Source: Candidatus Thorarchaeota archaeon
Lineage (GTDB): Archaea > Asgardarchaeota > Thorarchaeia > Thorarchaeales > Thorarchaeaceae
Assembly: GCA_011364905.1 (NCBI GenBank)
Contig: RDNZ01000001.1
Coordinates: 118,025-182,024, forward strand
DNA: 64,000 bases
Reading direction: 5' to 3'
Positions 52,846 to 62,775 of this stretch are shown here, piece after piece; the stretch's first letter is position 1, and every line of letters begins with the position of its first letter. The translations under genes and the position numbers were made by a program. The notes below the pieces were generated by a model. It made no database searches. It worked only from the letters and a program-made list of their open reading frames with translations, and was not told the DNA's origin.

Positions 52846-53712
52846 CTAATGTGCTTCTAGAATTGCCTGTGGACTAATCTTGTTCAGTTGTATGCCTAAC
52901 GATTCAGAATCAATCCCAATTGCAGGACCCAAGAGCTGAGGTAGTGTCATGCACGGGATCTTAGGCTTGTCTGAGGCGCCTTCACCGAACTGAACTTGCG
53001 TCAATTGAATATCACAGAATACACAGGCAGTGACAATTCCATCAGCATTCTCTGCTCTGATATTCTCAATCTTGTCACGACCTATTGCATTTCCAACTTC
53101 ATCATCCATGGCCAGAAGTGGTCCACCACAACAACGAGTCTTTCCAGTATAGTCGACGGGGGTTCCACCTACAGCCTCGATTATACGATCAATGATAGTA
53201 GGATTTTCAGCGTCATCAACTTGGACAATCTCCTCGGGTCTAGTAACATGGCATCCATAGTGCGCTGCTAACCGAAGATCCTTGTAGGGATTGACAACCG
53301 CCGACTTGATGGCGTCATAGCCAATATCTTCACGGAAGACTTGAAGTAGATGCTTGACCTGCACGGTGCCGGTGTACTTCAGACCCTCCTCTTCCAGGAT
53401 ATCGTTGACTTCATTACGAAGCTCTTCATTACTATCAAGATCGTGCTTGACATGCTTGAGAGATCCTGAACACGCTCCGCATATTGCTAGTATGTCCAAA
53501 TCCATGCTCTCAGCAAGAGCGAGAATCCTGCCACACATTGCTGAAAACGCAGTGTGACTCACCGACTCAATGTACTGAGCCCCGCAACAGTTTGCGTCTT
53601 TCATTGTTGTAAGCTTGATACCAAGTTTCTCCAGAACTACGTGCACTGCTCTCTCATACGCAGGCAACCGAACGGGTGTGGTGCATCCTGTATAGAGAAC
53701 GAATTCTTTCAT
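52846..53712 (-). CDS. hdrB: HdrB-like subunit, operon 2
   Basis: A 288-residue HdrB with two complete CCG domains (YTGCTTPVRLPAYE, ANCCGAQYIE, CGAC; YGCHVTRP, TRCCGGPLLAMDD, CVFC). It contains the non-cubane clusters of the thiol/disulfide active site. Its start overlaps the hdrC stop (ATGA). Nearest relative in the window is 18479-19357. Confidence 0.92.
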   Translation of the reverse strand: MKEFVLYTGCTTPVRLPAYERAVHVVLEKLGIKLTTMKDANCCGAQYIESVSHTAFSAMCGRILALAESMDLDILAICGACSGSLKHVKHDLDSNEELRNEVNDILEEEGLKYTGTVQVKHLLQVFREDIGYDAIKSAVVNPYKDLRLAAHYGCHVTRPEEIVQVDDAENPTIIDRIIEAVGGTPVDYTGKTRCCGGPLLAMDDEVGNAIGRDKIENIRAENADGIVTACVFCDIQLTQVQFGEGASDKPKIPCMTLPQLLGPAIGIDSESLGIQLNKISPQAILEAH

Positions 53713-54230
53713 ACTTCAATGCCTCCCTTGAAGTATCTTTTCTTAATCTTCTTGACAAACTCAGTATTCCATCCGAGGTCTGCGTCTAGTCCCAAATCAG
53801 AGCGATCATCTTCCTCAAAATCTGTGTATGAGTCATTTAGCATCCAACCATCTTCAAGCACTTTATCGATTGCGTTCTGAAAGACAGCAGGGATGTAACC
53901 TTCGCGAGCAGCAATCTCACGAACAGCAGTGAATATGTCCGTGGGGTCAACATCTTCCTGACAACGCTCCTCACAGAGTCTGCAGGTCATACATAACCAG
54001 GGTAGCTCGCTAGTAAGCACTTCCTCTCTTTTCCCAAGGAGTATCTTCTGTATGAGCTTTCTTGGCCGATATCTATCAGTCATGTTCGCGACCATGCATG
54101 AGGCAGTACACATTCCACATTGAATACAATGCATTATGCCTGATCCACCAGGTTCCAGCTCAATTTCCTTGGCAAAGCTTGAACTTGGCTCATGATAGGC
54201 AGGCAATTCGGTATTTACATGTTCAGTCAT
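53709..54230 (-). CDS. hdrC: HdrC-like subunit, operon 2
   Basis: A 173-residue HdrC with [4Fe-4S] motifs CIQCGMCTASC (~35-45) and CMTCRLCEERC (~80-90) and the tail GWMLNDSYTDFEEDDRSDLGL shared with the first hdrC of operon 1. GGTGA lies four bases before the ATG. It carries electrons between HdrA and HdrB. Confidence 0.92.
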   Translation of the reverse strand: MTEHVNTELPAYHEPSSSFAKEIELEPGGSGIMHCIQCGMCTASCMVANMTDRYRPRKLIQKILLGKREEVLTSELPWLCMTCRLCEERCQEDVDPTDIFTAVREIAAREGYIPAVFQNAIDKVLEDGWMLNDSYTDFEEDDRSDLGLDADLGWNTEFVKKIKKRYFKGGIEV

Positions 54231-54250
54231 TTTTCACCACGTTCCATTTA

Positions 54251-56995
54251 TTATTCATCAACTTTCGATAGTATGATAGTCGCTCTCATTGCAGCAGCAC
54301 TTCCTGCTGAAACAGAGTCAGGGATGTCCTTGGGACCATCAGCACATCCACACACGAACACTCCATCAATGGAGGTATCAACAGGTCGGATGACCTGGTC
54401 TTCGACAGTTACATATCCTTCCTCAGAGAGGTCCATGTTGAGTTCAACCGCAATATCCGCCAGACCCTCTGGTGGTTGGACACCAGGACTAATCACAACC
54501 AGGTCATGATGCACTTCGTGTAGTTCGCCTTTCACAGTATCTTCGAATCTTACACTTAGTGAGTCGGTTTGCTTGTCAGGATTAACTTCTGCAACCCTTC
54601 CACGAACAAAATTAACGCCGAACCGTGTTCGAGCCATTTCGTAAAACTCCTCGAAGCCTTTGCCAAATGCCCGGATATCGGCGTAGTAAACTGTGACTTC
54701 GGTGTCAGGATTGTGCTCCTTTGCCATGACTGCATTTTTGATCCCGTACATGCAGCATACGCGGCTGCAGTATGGAACACCTTTCTGGACATCGCGAGCT
54801 CCAACGCACTGAATGAACCCAATGCTCTTGGGAGCCTTCCCATCGGTCAGCCGCACAAGGTGCCCATGTGTTGGGCCAGCGGCGTTAATGAGCCGCTCAT
54901 ATTCCAATGCATGAATAACATTAGGTAGACGGCCGTATCCAAACTGTGGATACTCAGTAATGTCAAAAAGGCGATACCCAGTGGCCAGTACAATGGCACC
55001 TACATGAAGGTCGAGGACTGAGTCATTCATTGAATGATCAATTGCTTCACGCGTACAAGCCGCGACACACTGCTCGCACTCACAACAGTTTGCACAGCCC
55101 AAACATCGTTCTGCTTCAGCAGCAGCCACAGCATCATTGAAACCGAGCTCAACCTCCGAGAATCCACGTTTTCTACTATTGATTGCTTGTTTTGGCATTG
55201 CGGCGCGGTTATCAAATGGTATGTTAGTCTTGTCGACCTCAAATGACTGCACTCTGTGCCGTTCTTTGATGCGTCCCTCTTTGAGGTCCACACCACGGAT
55301 GTATCTGTCAATAGAAAGAGCAGCATCCTTTCCATGACCCACAGCTTTTACGACGGTAAGAGGTCCAAGAACCACATCTCCACCTGCAAACACACCAGGA
55401 ATACTTGTTTCCAAAGTTATGGGATCTGCTTTTACTGTGGCCCACTCTGAGCAATCAAGTTCAGTCTGTACGCCGTGTGGGTCTGCAGACTGTCCAATAG
55501 CAATAATCATAGAATCAATTGCCATTGTAAATTCCGAATTTGGAATTGGGACCGGACGCCTTCTGCCTGAATGATCAGGCTCACCTAGTCGCATCCTCAT
55601 GCATCTGATTCCAGTAATTTTGCCTTTGGAAGAGAGAATCTCCACCGGAGATGTAAGGAGCATGATCCTGATTCCTTCTTCCTTCGCATCGTCAACTTCG
55701 CTTGGTATTGCAGGCAGCTCGACATGAGACCGTCTATAGATGAGTGTGACTTCTTTGGCTCCTAATCTTATTGCAGTACGAGCAGAGTCAATCGCAGCAT
55801 CCCCACCCCCGATGACAGCGACCTTCTCGCCTATCTCAACTTCCTTACCTTTGTTCACTCTTTCAAGGAAGTCAATCGCATGGACTACTCCTTCAGATTC
55901 TTCGCCTGCAATTCCCAGTTTGTTACTTTGCCATGTACCAGTAGCAACGAAGACTGCTCTGAAACCTTTCTCCTTGAGGTCGTGAATCGACTTAACTCGT
56001 GTATTGGTCTTGATCTTGACACCCATATCGACAACACGCTGAATCTCCTCATCCAGAATATCACGTGGCAAACGATACTCAGGAATTGCATATCTGAGCA
56101 TTCCACCAGCTTCCTCGCGAGCTTCGAAGACAGTTACAGGGTAGCCCATCCGTGCAAGATGATAGGCACAGCTAATTCCCCCTGGACCTCCACCGACGAC
56201 AGCAACTCTTTCTTTCTTGTCAATCTTTGCTTCTACTGGAGCCGCTCCATGCGCTCGTTCATAGTCTGCAAGAAATCTGTGAAGATTTCTTATACTGACG
56301 CTTTCATCATGCATTCCTCTCTCGCATTCGGCCTCACAGAAGCTGATACAAACCCGACCCAAAACCCCAGGGAATGGAATAGACCGTCTTACTATCTCAA
56401 GGGCTTCTTTCATTTTTCCGTGTCGCATCATGGTCACAAAACCTTGTGCATTGACCTCTGCAGGACAAGTAGCTCGACAGGATGGTTCTCCCTTCTTATC
56501 AACGGTCACGACGTTTGGCGTTGCTTGAGGGAATGGCGTATAGATAGCCTTTCGAAAACCAAGTCCCTGATCGAACTCATTAGGTAGCTCCACGGGGCAA
56601 ACTGAAACGCAGTCTCCGCATCCGGAGCATTTGCTTTCATCCACATAACGAGCTTTTTTGTGAATCCGAACTCGGAAGTCCCCTGTTTCACCTTGGACTG
56701 ACTTGATTTCTGAATAGGTTATCAGGTCAATGTTTGGATGCCTTGACACTTCACTGAGTTTAGGTGTGAGAATGCATGCACTGCAGTCCAGGGTTGGGAA
56801 TGTCTTATCGATCATCGCCATGCGACCGCCAATCGAGGGCGACTTTTCAAGGAGTGTAACCTTGAATCCTTGATTGGCAATGTCTAGAGCTGCTTGCATA
56901 CCGGCTACTCCGCCACCTACGACGAGGGCCTCATTAGATTTGATACCGTGTTCGGTACTGTCAGTAACTGATTTTGACTGTCTCTCAATGGTCAT
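54251..56995 (-). CDS. HdrA with an inserted GltD/NfnB-like module (914 aa), first gene of operon 2
   Basis: Fusion of an HdrA core with an NAD(P)H-dehydrogenase module. FAD site GGGVAG (27-32), C71-x2-C74, ferredoxin C123/126/129/133, then after VVTVDKKG (~162-169) a full GltD/NfnB-like insert: cysteines 173, 177, 216, 220 and 224, second FAD site GGGPGG (268-273), NAD(P)H site GGGDAA (396-401) and the intact second-flavin motif FAGGDVVLGP (536-545). HdrA resumes at CLGCANCCECEQCVAAC (631-647). It lacks the N-terminal domain and C-terminal ferredoxins of the operon 1 fusion. ATG 56995 has GGAGG eight bases upstream; a longer frame to 57091 is not supported. Confidence 0.9.
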   Translation of the reverse strand: MTIERQSKSVTDSTEHGIKSNEALVVGGGVAGMQAALDIANQGFKVTLLEKSPSIGGRMAMIDKTFPTLDCSACILTPKLSEVSRHPNIDLITYSEIKSVQGETGDFRVRIHKKARYVDESKCSGCGDCVSVCPVELPNEFDQGLGFRKAIYTPFPQATPNVVTVDKKGEPSCRATCPAEVNAQGFVTMMRHGKMKEALEIVRRSIPFPGVLGRVCISFCEAECERGMHDESVSIRNLHRFLADYERAHGAAPVEAKIDKKERVAVVGGGPGGISCAYHLARMGYPVTVFEAREEAGGMLRYAIPEYRLPRDILDEEIQRVVDMGVKIKTNTRVKSIHDLKEKGFRAVFVATGTWQSNKLGIAGEESEGVVHAIDFLERVNKGKEVEIGEKVAVIGGGDAAIDSARTAIRLGAKEVTLIYRRSHVELPAIPSEVDDAKEEGIRIMLLTSPVEILSSKGKITGIRCMRMRLGEPDHSGRRRPVPIPNSEFTMAIDSMIIAIGQSADPHGVQTELDCSEWATVKADPITLETSIPGVFAGGDVVLGPLTVVKAVGHGKDAALSIDRYIRGVDLKEGRIKERHRVQSFEVDKTNIPFDNRAAMPKQAINSRKRGFSEVELGFNDAVAAAEAERCLGCANCCECEQCVAACTREAIDHSMNDSVLDLHVGAIVLATGYRLFDITEYPQFGYGRLPNVIHALEYERLINAAGPTHGHLVRLTDGKAPKSIGFIQCVGARDVQKGVPYCSRVCCMYGIKNAVMAKEHNPDTEVTVYYADIRAFGKGFEEFYEMARTRFGVNFVRGRVAEVNPDKQTDSLSVRFEDTVKGELHEVHHDLVVISPGVQPPEGLADIAVELNMDLSEEGYVTVEDQVIRPVDTSIDGVFVCGCADGPKDIPDSVSAGSAAAMRATIILSKVDE

Positions 56996-57329
56996 ATGCT
57001 GTCCTCCGGAATCACCACGCAAATCTCGTAATAGAGAGGTCCGGCGATATGTCTGAGAATTGCACGTCCCACTGAGTATTGGTGGCACCATGCACGCATC
57101 GAAGTCTTTGTTATAGTCGCGTCTTCTTTCAAAGCCAATCGCCGTGACCTAGGTCACTTCTTGTGAATAACCAAAGACTATATGCTTGTCGAGTATGACA
57201 ACGTAAAATGGCATAGTGATGGATATCCATTTGAGACATGAACAAGCAAGAAATGAATGAAAACATCCATTTTTCAAAGAATATTGGAATGCGCATTTTT
57301 GGTGCTGTTACAATTTGAAATTTCTAGCA
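56996..57329. other. Promoter region of Hdr operon 2
   Basis: No gene. Contains the GTGACC palindrome (57144-57157), a CTATATG element (57179-57185) that reads CATATAG on the minus strand as a possible TATA box, a second A/T box near 57111-57116, and a perfect 12-bp palindrome ATGGATATCCAT (57219-57230). Confidence 0.5.
57144..57157. promoter_or_regulatory. 14-bp perfect palindrome, candidate operator of Hdr operon 2
   Basis: GTGACCTAGGTCAC lies ~150 bp before the first operon 2 gene and ~22 bp downstream of a TATA-like element (minus strand). No matching site was found before operon 1. Confidence 0.5.
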
Positions 57330-59204
57330 CTAAGCGAATTTTAAGGGCGAAATGCAATCTCCAAGCCTCATCTGAGCATCCAAAAGTCTCGAGCGCTGCT
57401 CTTCTAGCACGTCAAACAGCGCTTTTGGAGCATCGGAAACGGTATCCTTGTAGATTTTCTCAATGCGATTAATTTTGTCAAGTAACTCGGGCACTCGTGT
57501 TTCAAATTGGAGTACGTAATCCTCACGAGAATATTCTTTGTCGAGATGACACTGAAAAAGTTCCTTTAGGTCATCGTACACCGGAATAAACCCAGTAGGT
57601 GTTTCGATAGCATCAACCTCATTATGTACTCGAAGCTCCATCCACTTCAACCAGACTGTCTTGTCGAGTTTGTCGGTGATGAAGTCCCCCTGTTTGTTCT
57701 TTAGGAAGTAATTAACTGAGAATATTAACGGAACTTTGGTAGCATCTTTAACGAAGTCTAAGTGATTTTGAATGTACTTTCCCAAAGGAATTGAGATGAA
57801 ATCAAGATTCGAGAATGGTTGAAACATTCTGACTCCTCTCGGGCCAAGTGTCGCGGAGGTGGTTTCCGACTCAAGACTAGCACCCATCGTGATCACACCA
57901 TGAATCCAATCGAGAGACTGCTGTACAGGAACCCATGTGTCCTTGTCGCGCCCTCCATAAATGATAGCGCCAACCTCCACACCACGTGGATCATCAAGAG
58001 TATCATCAAGATTGGAAAGACCGTCCAGGCCAACAGTATAACGGGCATTTTTGTGAGCAAATGGAATTTCCTCGCCCTCTCGATCTACTTTACCAAGAAA
58101 CCACTCACCAGAGTGGTTTATGCCACTCTTAGGAGAGTCAAAACCGTCATCCAGCCAACGAACACCTTCATCTTCGGTCACGAGCACATTAGAGAAGATT
58201 GCTGGTTTATTTGAATGTAGAACATCCCAAATAACAGGATCATCCTTCGAGGTCACAGACCGAATGATGCCAAATATCCCTCGTTCAACATTGACACCTC
58301 GTACTTTTCCATCCATTACGCGAAGATATGTAAGATCATCTCCTACTATAGTGTTTCCTCGCACCATAGAAGTGCTTGTCTTTCCACAGCCAGAGGGATA
58401 TGCACCCGTGAAATATGTTCGTCGAGATGATGGCCCATGAACAGCCATCAAAAACATGTGTTCAGCCAACCAACCTTCTCGGTCAGCTTTACGGATAGCA
58501 AGTCTCAAGGCAAGTTTCTTCAAACCAATAGTGTTTCCCGCGTACTGCGTGTTCATGCTGTAAACAATGTTTTCCTGATAGTCTATCATCACTCCTCGTT
58601 TCTTCCAATCGGTACTGACTGAATGAATGAGCTTACCTGAAGAGTGAAGCATCCAGAAAATCTCCTTACCATCTGGGATTCTTCTAAAATAATCATAACC
58701 CCGCCTGTAAAGCAAGTCTTCACTGTGAGCAACGTAGAATGAATCGGTGATTTGAACAACAGGGATTGAAAAAGGAGAATCCAATGGTCCAAGACAGAAG
58801 AAACGAACGACCATCTTTTTGTTGTTCATACTTCCATCAAGTCGTTCTTTCACTATCTCGAGCCCTTTCTCTCGTTCCATCTGAGACAATTGTTTTCCAA
58901 GAGTCTCGCCTTGTGGAACCAAATAGACCGTACTCTCTTTATCTCGCGCCTGGTCATGAAAACCGTCGAAATGAACTGTTTGATAAGGATTAGCAAGCGG
59001 GGTTTCTTCCCCTCTCGCAATGGCGGTTCTACGGATGTATTCAGTGTCCATCTTTGAGTCATTGCAAACAAACACTTTCATCGGTTTGCAGAGTCGAATA
59101 GCATTAGCGATGAACTCATGCACCTTCCTATTTGGGATTGCTTGGAGCTTGCTAAGATTAGCCTCTGTCAATGCTTGCTCAAGTGTTTCCATGGTCTCAT
59201 TCAT
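57330..59204 (-). CDS. pckG: Phosphoenolpyruvate carboxykinase (GTP)
   Basis: GTP-dependent PEPCK (624 aa), converting oxaloacetate and GTP to PEP, CO2 and GDP. The P-loop is AYPSGCGKTSTS (268-279) with the hyper-reactive Cys of the GTP class (C273); the metal-binding GDDL is at 288-291; FVCNDSKMD near 46-54 and YPNNE-free N-terminal blocks match the family length. It should serve gluconeogenesis or PEP/oxaloacetate exchange. Divergent from the aldehyde oxidoreductase, with a shared 200-base promoter region in which I see no clear operator. Confidence 0.93.
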   Translation of the reverse strand: MNETMETLEQALTEANLSKLQAIPNRKVHEFIANAIRLCKPMKVFVCNDSKMDTEYIRRTAIARGEETPLANPYQTVHFDGFHDQARDKESTVYLVPQGETLGKQLSQMEREKGLEIVKERLDGSMNNKKMVVRFFCLGPLDSPFSIPVVQITDSFYVAHSEDLLYRRGYDYFRRIPDGKEIFWMLHSSGKLIHSVSTDWKKRGVMIDYQENIVYSMNTQYAGNTIGLKKLALRLAIRKADREGWLAEHMFLMAVHGPSSRRTYFTGAYPSGCGKTSTSMVRGNTIVGDDLTYLRVMDGKVRGVNVERGIFGIIRSVTSKDDPVIWDVLHSNKPAIFSNVLVTEDEGVRWLDDGFDSPKSGINHSGEWFLGKVDREGEEIPFAHKNARYTVGLDGLSNLDDTLDDPRGVEVGAIIYGGRDKDTWVPVQQSLDWIHGVITMGASLESETTSATLGPRGVRMFQPFSNLDFISIPLGKYIQNHLDFVKDATKVPLIFSVNYFLKNKQGDFITDKLDKTVWLKWMELRVHNEVDAIETPTGFIPVYDDLKELFQCHLDKEYSREDYVLQFETRVPELLDKINRIEKIYKDTVSDAPKALFDVLEEQRSRLLDAQMRLGDCISPLKFA

Positions 59205-59407
59205 GGTATTCGACCTCGCTCCGTAAAATGCCCACGCTTTCAGACCTCACTAGTAATATAACAGCGTCGCCAGCTGCAAAGCATGAATAGTTTTCTGTCC
59301 CCCAAATGCATACCTGTTCATGTCGCAAACGACAAGGTTCAAATGCGAGCAAGCGACGAAAACAGCTAAGAACCTGCAGTTACGCAGAGCCCCCTGTTGG
59401 TGATTCC

Positions 59408-61591
59408 ATGCCTAAGGAGTTCACATATGATATACCAGCAATTGAGCGCGGGTATGCTAACCAGACGCTCTATGTAAACCTGAGCAACAACGAAATCAAG
59501 ATCAAGCCTGTGGATGAAAAAATGAAAGAAACTTTCACAGGCGGGAAAGGATTTGATCTCTGGCTGATGTGGAATGGACTTCCCAAGGACCGAATTGTCA
59601 AATGGGACGAACCTGAGAATGAAATATGCATCGCAACAGGACCATTAGGAGGAGTGGCTCTGTATCCGGGTGCAGGTAAGTCGATTGTCACCGCCATTTC
59701 TCCCATGACGGGAATCGTGATTGACAGCAATGTAGGAGGATATGCAGGACCAAACCTGAAGTTCGCTGGCTTTGATGCAATGGAGATTCAGGGAAAGGCC
59801 AAGCAAGATGTGTACATCTTCATCGACGGTGATCATGGAAAAGTGGAGATCCGTGACGCTGGGGACCTTCCCGATACGGCATATGAGATAACTCGCGTAC
59901 TATCAGATCGCCACACAGAGAAAGAGGGGAAGGATATGGCTGTGGTGACCTCAGGGCCAGCGGCAGAACATGCTTGGATGGGTTGTCTGAACTTCTCTTG
60001 GTGGGACAATCGAAGAAACGTGCCAAGATACAAACAAGCTGGTAGAGGTGGAATTGGTACCGTCTTTAGGAATAAGAAGGTCAAAGCAATCGTAATGAAG
60101 AAGGAGAAGATCACTCTTGAGATGAGCGGACCAGCTAATGTTGACGGACTAAAGACAGTTGGCCGAGAGCACTCAAAGGAAATTCTAGAACAGGATCCCA
60201 AGCAGAACCGGATGAGAGTTGTCGGTACTGGCCATCTGCCCTCAATCATGGACGAATTCGACCTCTTCCCCACTCGCAACTTCAGAACTGGCAGTGACTC
60301 TGAAGCGAAGAAACTCTCTGGTGAGGAATGGGAGAAAATCTTCACTAACACAGGAAAAGGATGGGATGGATGTTGGCGACCTTGCGCCATCAATTGCTCT
60401 CACTGCATTGAAGGCTTTGTTCCGAAGACGGGACCCTTCAAGGGAAAAAGTGTCCTTGTGGACGGACCTGAGTATGAAACCATAGCAGGATGCGGATCAA
60501 ATCTAGGTATTTTTAATCCCAATGATGTTGCAGAGCTAAACTTCTATTGCGACGCATATGGTATAGATACTATCTCTTTCGGTACGACAATGGCTTTTGT
60601 AATGGAGCTATTCGAGGGTGGATATATCACCGAAGAAGCCACTGGCGGCCATAAGCTGAAGTGGGGAGCCGCTGAAGAAGCACTTGCAGTACTTCATGAG
60701 ATAGCTGATGGCAAAGGTTTCGGTGGTCAGCACTTCGGGAAAGGCATCCATTACCTCAAAGGATACTTCGGCGACAAGTTTGGTGTTGACTGCGACCTAA
60801 TGCAGGACATTGGAATGGAGCATAAGGGCTTGGAGTATTCTGAATACGTGACCAAGGAGAGTCTTGCTCAGCAGGGCGGCTATGGTCTCACGCTGAAAGG
60901 ACCTCAGCATGATGAGGCATGGTTGATCTTCATGGATCAGGTTCACAATTACCTGCCAACATTTGAGGACAAAGCAGAAGCGCTCCACTATTTCCCAATG
61001 TGGCGAACGTGGTTCGGACTCAATGGGCTTTGCAAACTACCGTGGAACGATGTGGTACCAGCGGACAACGCACAGACTTCTGAACCTGCCAAGGTGCCCC
61101 GCCATGTTGCGTTCTATGCGCGGTTCTTCGAGACGATGACTGGAAGACCAACTAAAGGTGATGATCTAATCACAATGTCAGAGAAGGTCTATAACTTCCA
61201 GAGGATATTCAATATCAGACAGGGCAAGGGTCTCAGGATTAATGACTCCTTCATTCCCTACAGAAGCGCAGGTCCTGTTACTGACTGGGAATATGAGTCA
61301 CGCCAGGACCGATACGATGGACAACTGAAGGAGCTCGGAGTTGATGTCAGCAAGATGTCAACAACGGAGAAGAACAAGAAACTCCGGGAACACAGGGAGG
61401 AAAGCTACAAACTTCTGACCGATGCAGCCTACAAGCGAAGAGGCTGGACCCGAAATGGCGTTCCAACCATGGAGAAGATCAAGAAACTTGGTCTTGATTG
61501 GATACCAGAGGTGGTCGCTATCGTGAAGAAGCACCAAAGTTCCGAGCCTCCAAAGGATACACTTCCTGCTTCGGATGAAGCCTGGAAGTAG
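59408..61591 (+). CDS. Tungsten aldehyde:ferredoxin oxidoreductase family protein
   Basis: AOR-family enzyme (727 aa) that oxidises aldehydes to acids and reduces ferredoxin, with tungsto-bispterin and one [4Fe-4S] cluster. ATG 59408 has GGTGATT six bases ahead; the frame to 59306 adds unconserved residues. N-terminal domain: TGGKGFDLWLMW, TGPLGG, GYAGPNLKFAGFDAMEIQGKA. The cluster region is GCWRPCAINCSHC (C322, C326, C330, C333), spaced differently from the common C-x2-C-x3-C, with the distal Cys in NGLCKLPWND (~541). The reduced ferredoxin may feed the neighbouring Hdr complexes. Confidence 0.92.
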   Translation: MPKEFTYDIPAIERGYANQTLYVNLSNNEIKIKPVDEKMKETFTGGKGFDLWLMWNGLPKDRIVKWDEPENEICIATGPLGGVALYPGAGKSIVTAISPMTGIVIDSNVGGYAGPNLKFAGFDAMEIQGKAKQDVYIFIDGDHGKVEIRDAGDLPDTAYEITRVLSDRHTEKEGKDMAVVTSGPAAEHAWMGCLNFSWWDNRRNVPRYKQAGRGGIGTVFRNKKVKAIVMKKEKITLEMSGPANVDGLKTVGREHSKEILEQDPKQNRMRVVGTGHLPSIMDEFDLFPTRNFRTGSDSEAKKLSGEEWEKIFTNTGKGWDGCWRPCAINCSHCIEGFVPKTGPFKGKSVLVDGPEYETIAGCGSNLGIFNPNDVAELNFYCDAYGIDTISFGTTMAFVMELFEGGYITEEATGGHKLKWGAAEEALAVLHEIADGKGFGGQHFGKGIHYLKGYFGDKFGVDCDLMQDIGMEHKGLEYSEYVTKESLAQQGGYGLTLKGPQHDEAWLIFMDQVHNYLPTFEDKAEALHYFPMWRTWFGLNGLCKLPWNDVVPADNAQTSEPAKVPRHVAFYARFFETMTGRPTKGDDLITMSEKVYNFQRIFNIRQGKGLRINDSFIPYRSAGPVTDWEYESRQDRYDGQLKELGVDVSKMSTTEKNKKLREHREESYKLLTDAAYKRRGWTRNGVPTMEKIKKLGLDWIPEVVAIVKKHQSSEPPKDTLPASDEAWK

Positions 61592-61687
61592 CTGACATGG
61601 CTACCATTACAAAGCACGAGAAAATTGAATCCTGGAAAGAAACGCTTCCCTAGACATTTTCATTTTTGAACGGATCTTAATGTCCTC

Positions 61688-61705
61688 TCTGAGTTTTATC
61701 TCAGA
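61688..61705. terminator. Small hairpin at convergent junction
   Basis: TCTGAG and CTCAGA form a perfect 6-bp stem with a TTTTAT loop between the aldehyde oxidoreductase and the convergent TPR gene. Weak on its own, but the position fits a bidirectional terminator. Confidence 0.35.
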
Positions 61706-61722
61706 TTTGTCCATCATCGTAC

Positions 61723-62775
61723 CTAGTGAACTTCCTTTGAGTTCCTAATTTCGTCAGCTCTCGCTCTTGAAGATGCAGCTTGGCTACTATCACCCAACTG
61801 CTCATACACTTCGGCGAGAAGTATCCAAGCATCAGCATCATCTCTACTGATAGATAGATATTGGCCTAGGAATTCCATTGCTTTTTTGAACTCCTTTTTG
61901 TCCTTCATACACTTACCCATCAGTAGGTAGGATCCTGAAAGCTTTGGATAAAGCCTGATAGCCTGTTTTGCTTCGTTTTCTGCTCTCTTGTTTTCTCCAA
62001 TTTTGTAGTATTCAAGTCCAAGCTGCAATCTTGCAAAAGCAGGTTTCTTACCATATTTGATGGAGTTCTTGAATGCTTCAATCGCTTCTTTGGATCTGTT
62101 CTGTTTACTAAGCAATGTGCCATAGTTCACCCATGCGGAGTCATTTCGTGGATTCATCTTCAAGACTCGTTGCAGAATAATCTCAGCATCAGAGTGGTTC
62201 TCCATTTTTTCCAATACATTAGACAGAGTTACCCAGGCATTCTCTTTTTTCGGATACAGTTCAACTGCTTTCCTCAATAGCTCTTCTGCTTCGCTTAATT
62301 TTCCTAGTGATGAAAGAGTTGATCCAAGGTTGGTTAGAAAGTTTTCATCAGTAGGATGGTGAGTTAACGCCTCGCGAAGGACTTTCTCCTCAGTTTCATG
62401 ATCTTGTTTCAAGAACAATATCAGAAGCCAAGGGCCCCAGTTAGCCACCTTGTCTGGATTAGCTCTTGCCAATTGCTCGTAATACTTCAGTGCCTTGTCT
62501 AGTTTTCCTTGCTTTTGATAGAAATGGCCTGTGGCGTTCAAGGCCTCCTCATCATTGGGATTGATTTCCAGAGCCTTCAAGAAGGTTTGTTCTGCAACCT
62601 CTGTGTTTCCCTGCATATTGATGATTGTTGCCAAGTAGACCCAGGGTTTAACGTAATCCTGTTGAGTGTCAATTGCTTGTTTGAGATAGGAAAGAGCACG
62701 AACCAAATCGCCAGTTTTCATATATCCAAATGCGATGTCAAACAATTGCCGGGCTTTAGGATTGGTGGAATTCAT
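61723..62775 (-). CDS. TPR-repeat protein
   Basis: A 350-residue protein composed almost wholly of about nine tetratricopeptide repeats (e.g. PWVYLATIINMQGNTEVAEQ, GHFYQKQGKLDKALKYYEQL). No signal peptide or catalytic domain. Probably a protein-interaction scaffold. It overlaps the preceding membrane-protein gene by ATGA, so the two are co-translated and their products may interact at the membrane. Confidence 0.82.
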   Translation of the reverse strand: MNSTNPKARQLFDIAFGYMKTGDLVRALSYLKQAIDTQQDYVKPWVYLATIINMQGNTEVAEQTFLKALEINPNDEEALNATGHFYQKQGKLDKALKYYEQLARANPDKVANWGPWLLILFLKQDHETEEKVLREALTHHPTDENFLTNLGSTLSSLGKLSEAEELLRKAVELYPKKENAWVTLSNVLEKMENHSDAEIILQRVLKMNPRNDSAWVNYGTLLSKQNRSKEAIEAFKNSIKYGKKPAFARLQLGLEYYKIGENKRAENEAKQAIRLYPKLSGSYLLMGKCMKDKKEFKKAMEFLGQYLSISRDDADAWILLAEVYEQLGDSSQAASSRARADEIRNSKEVH

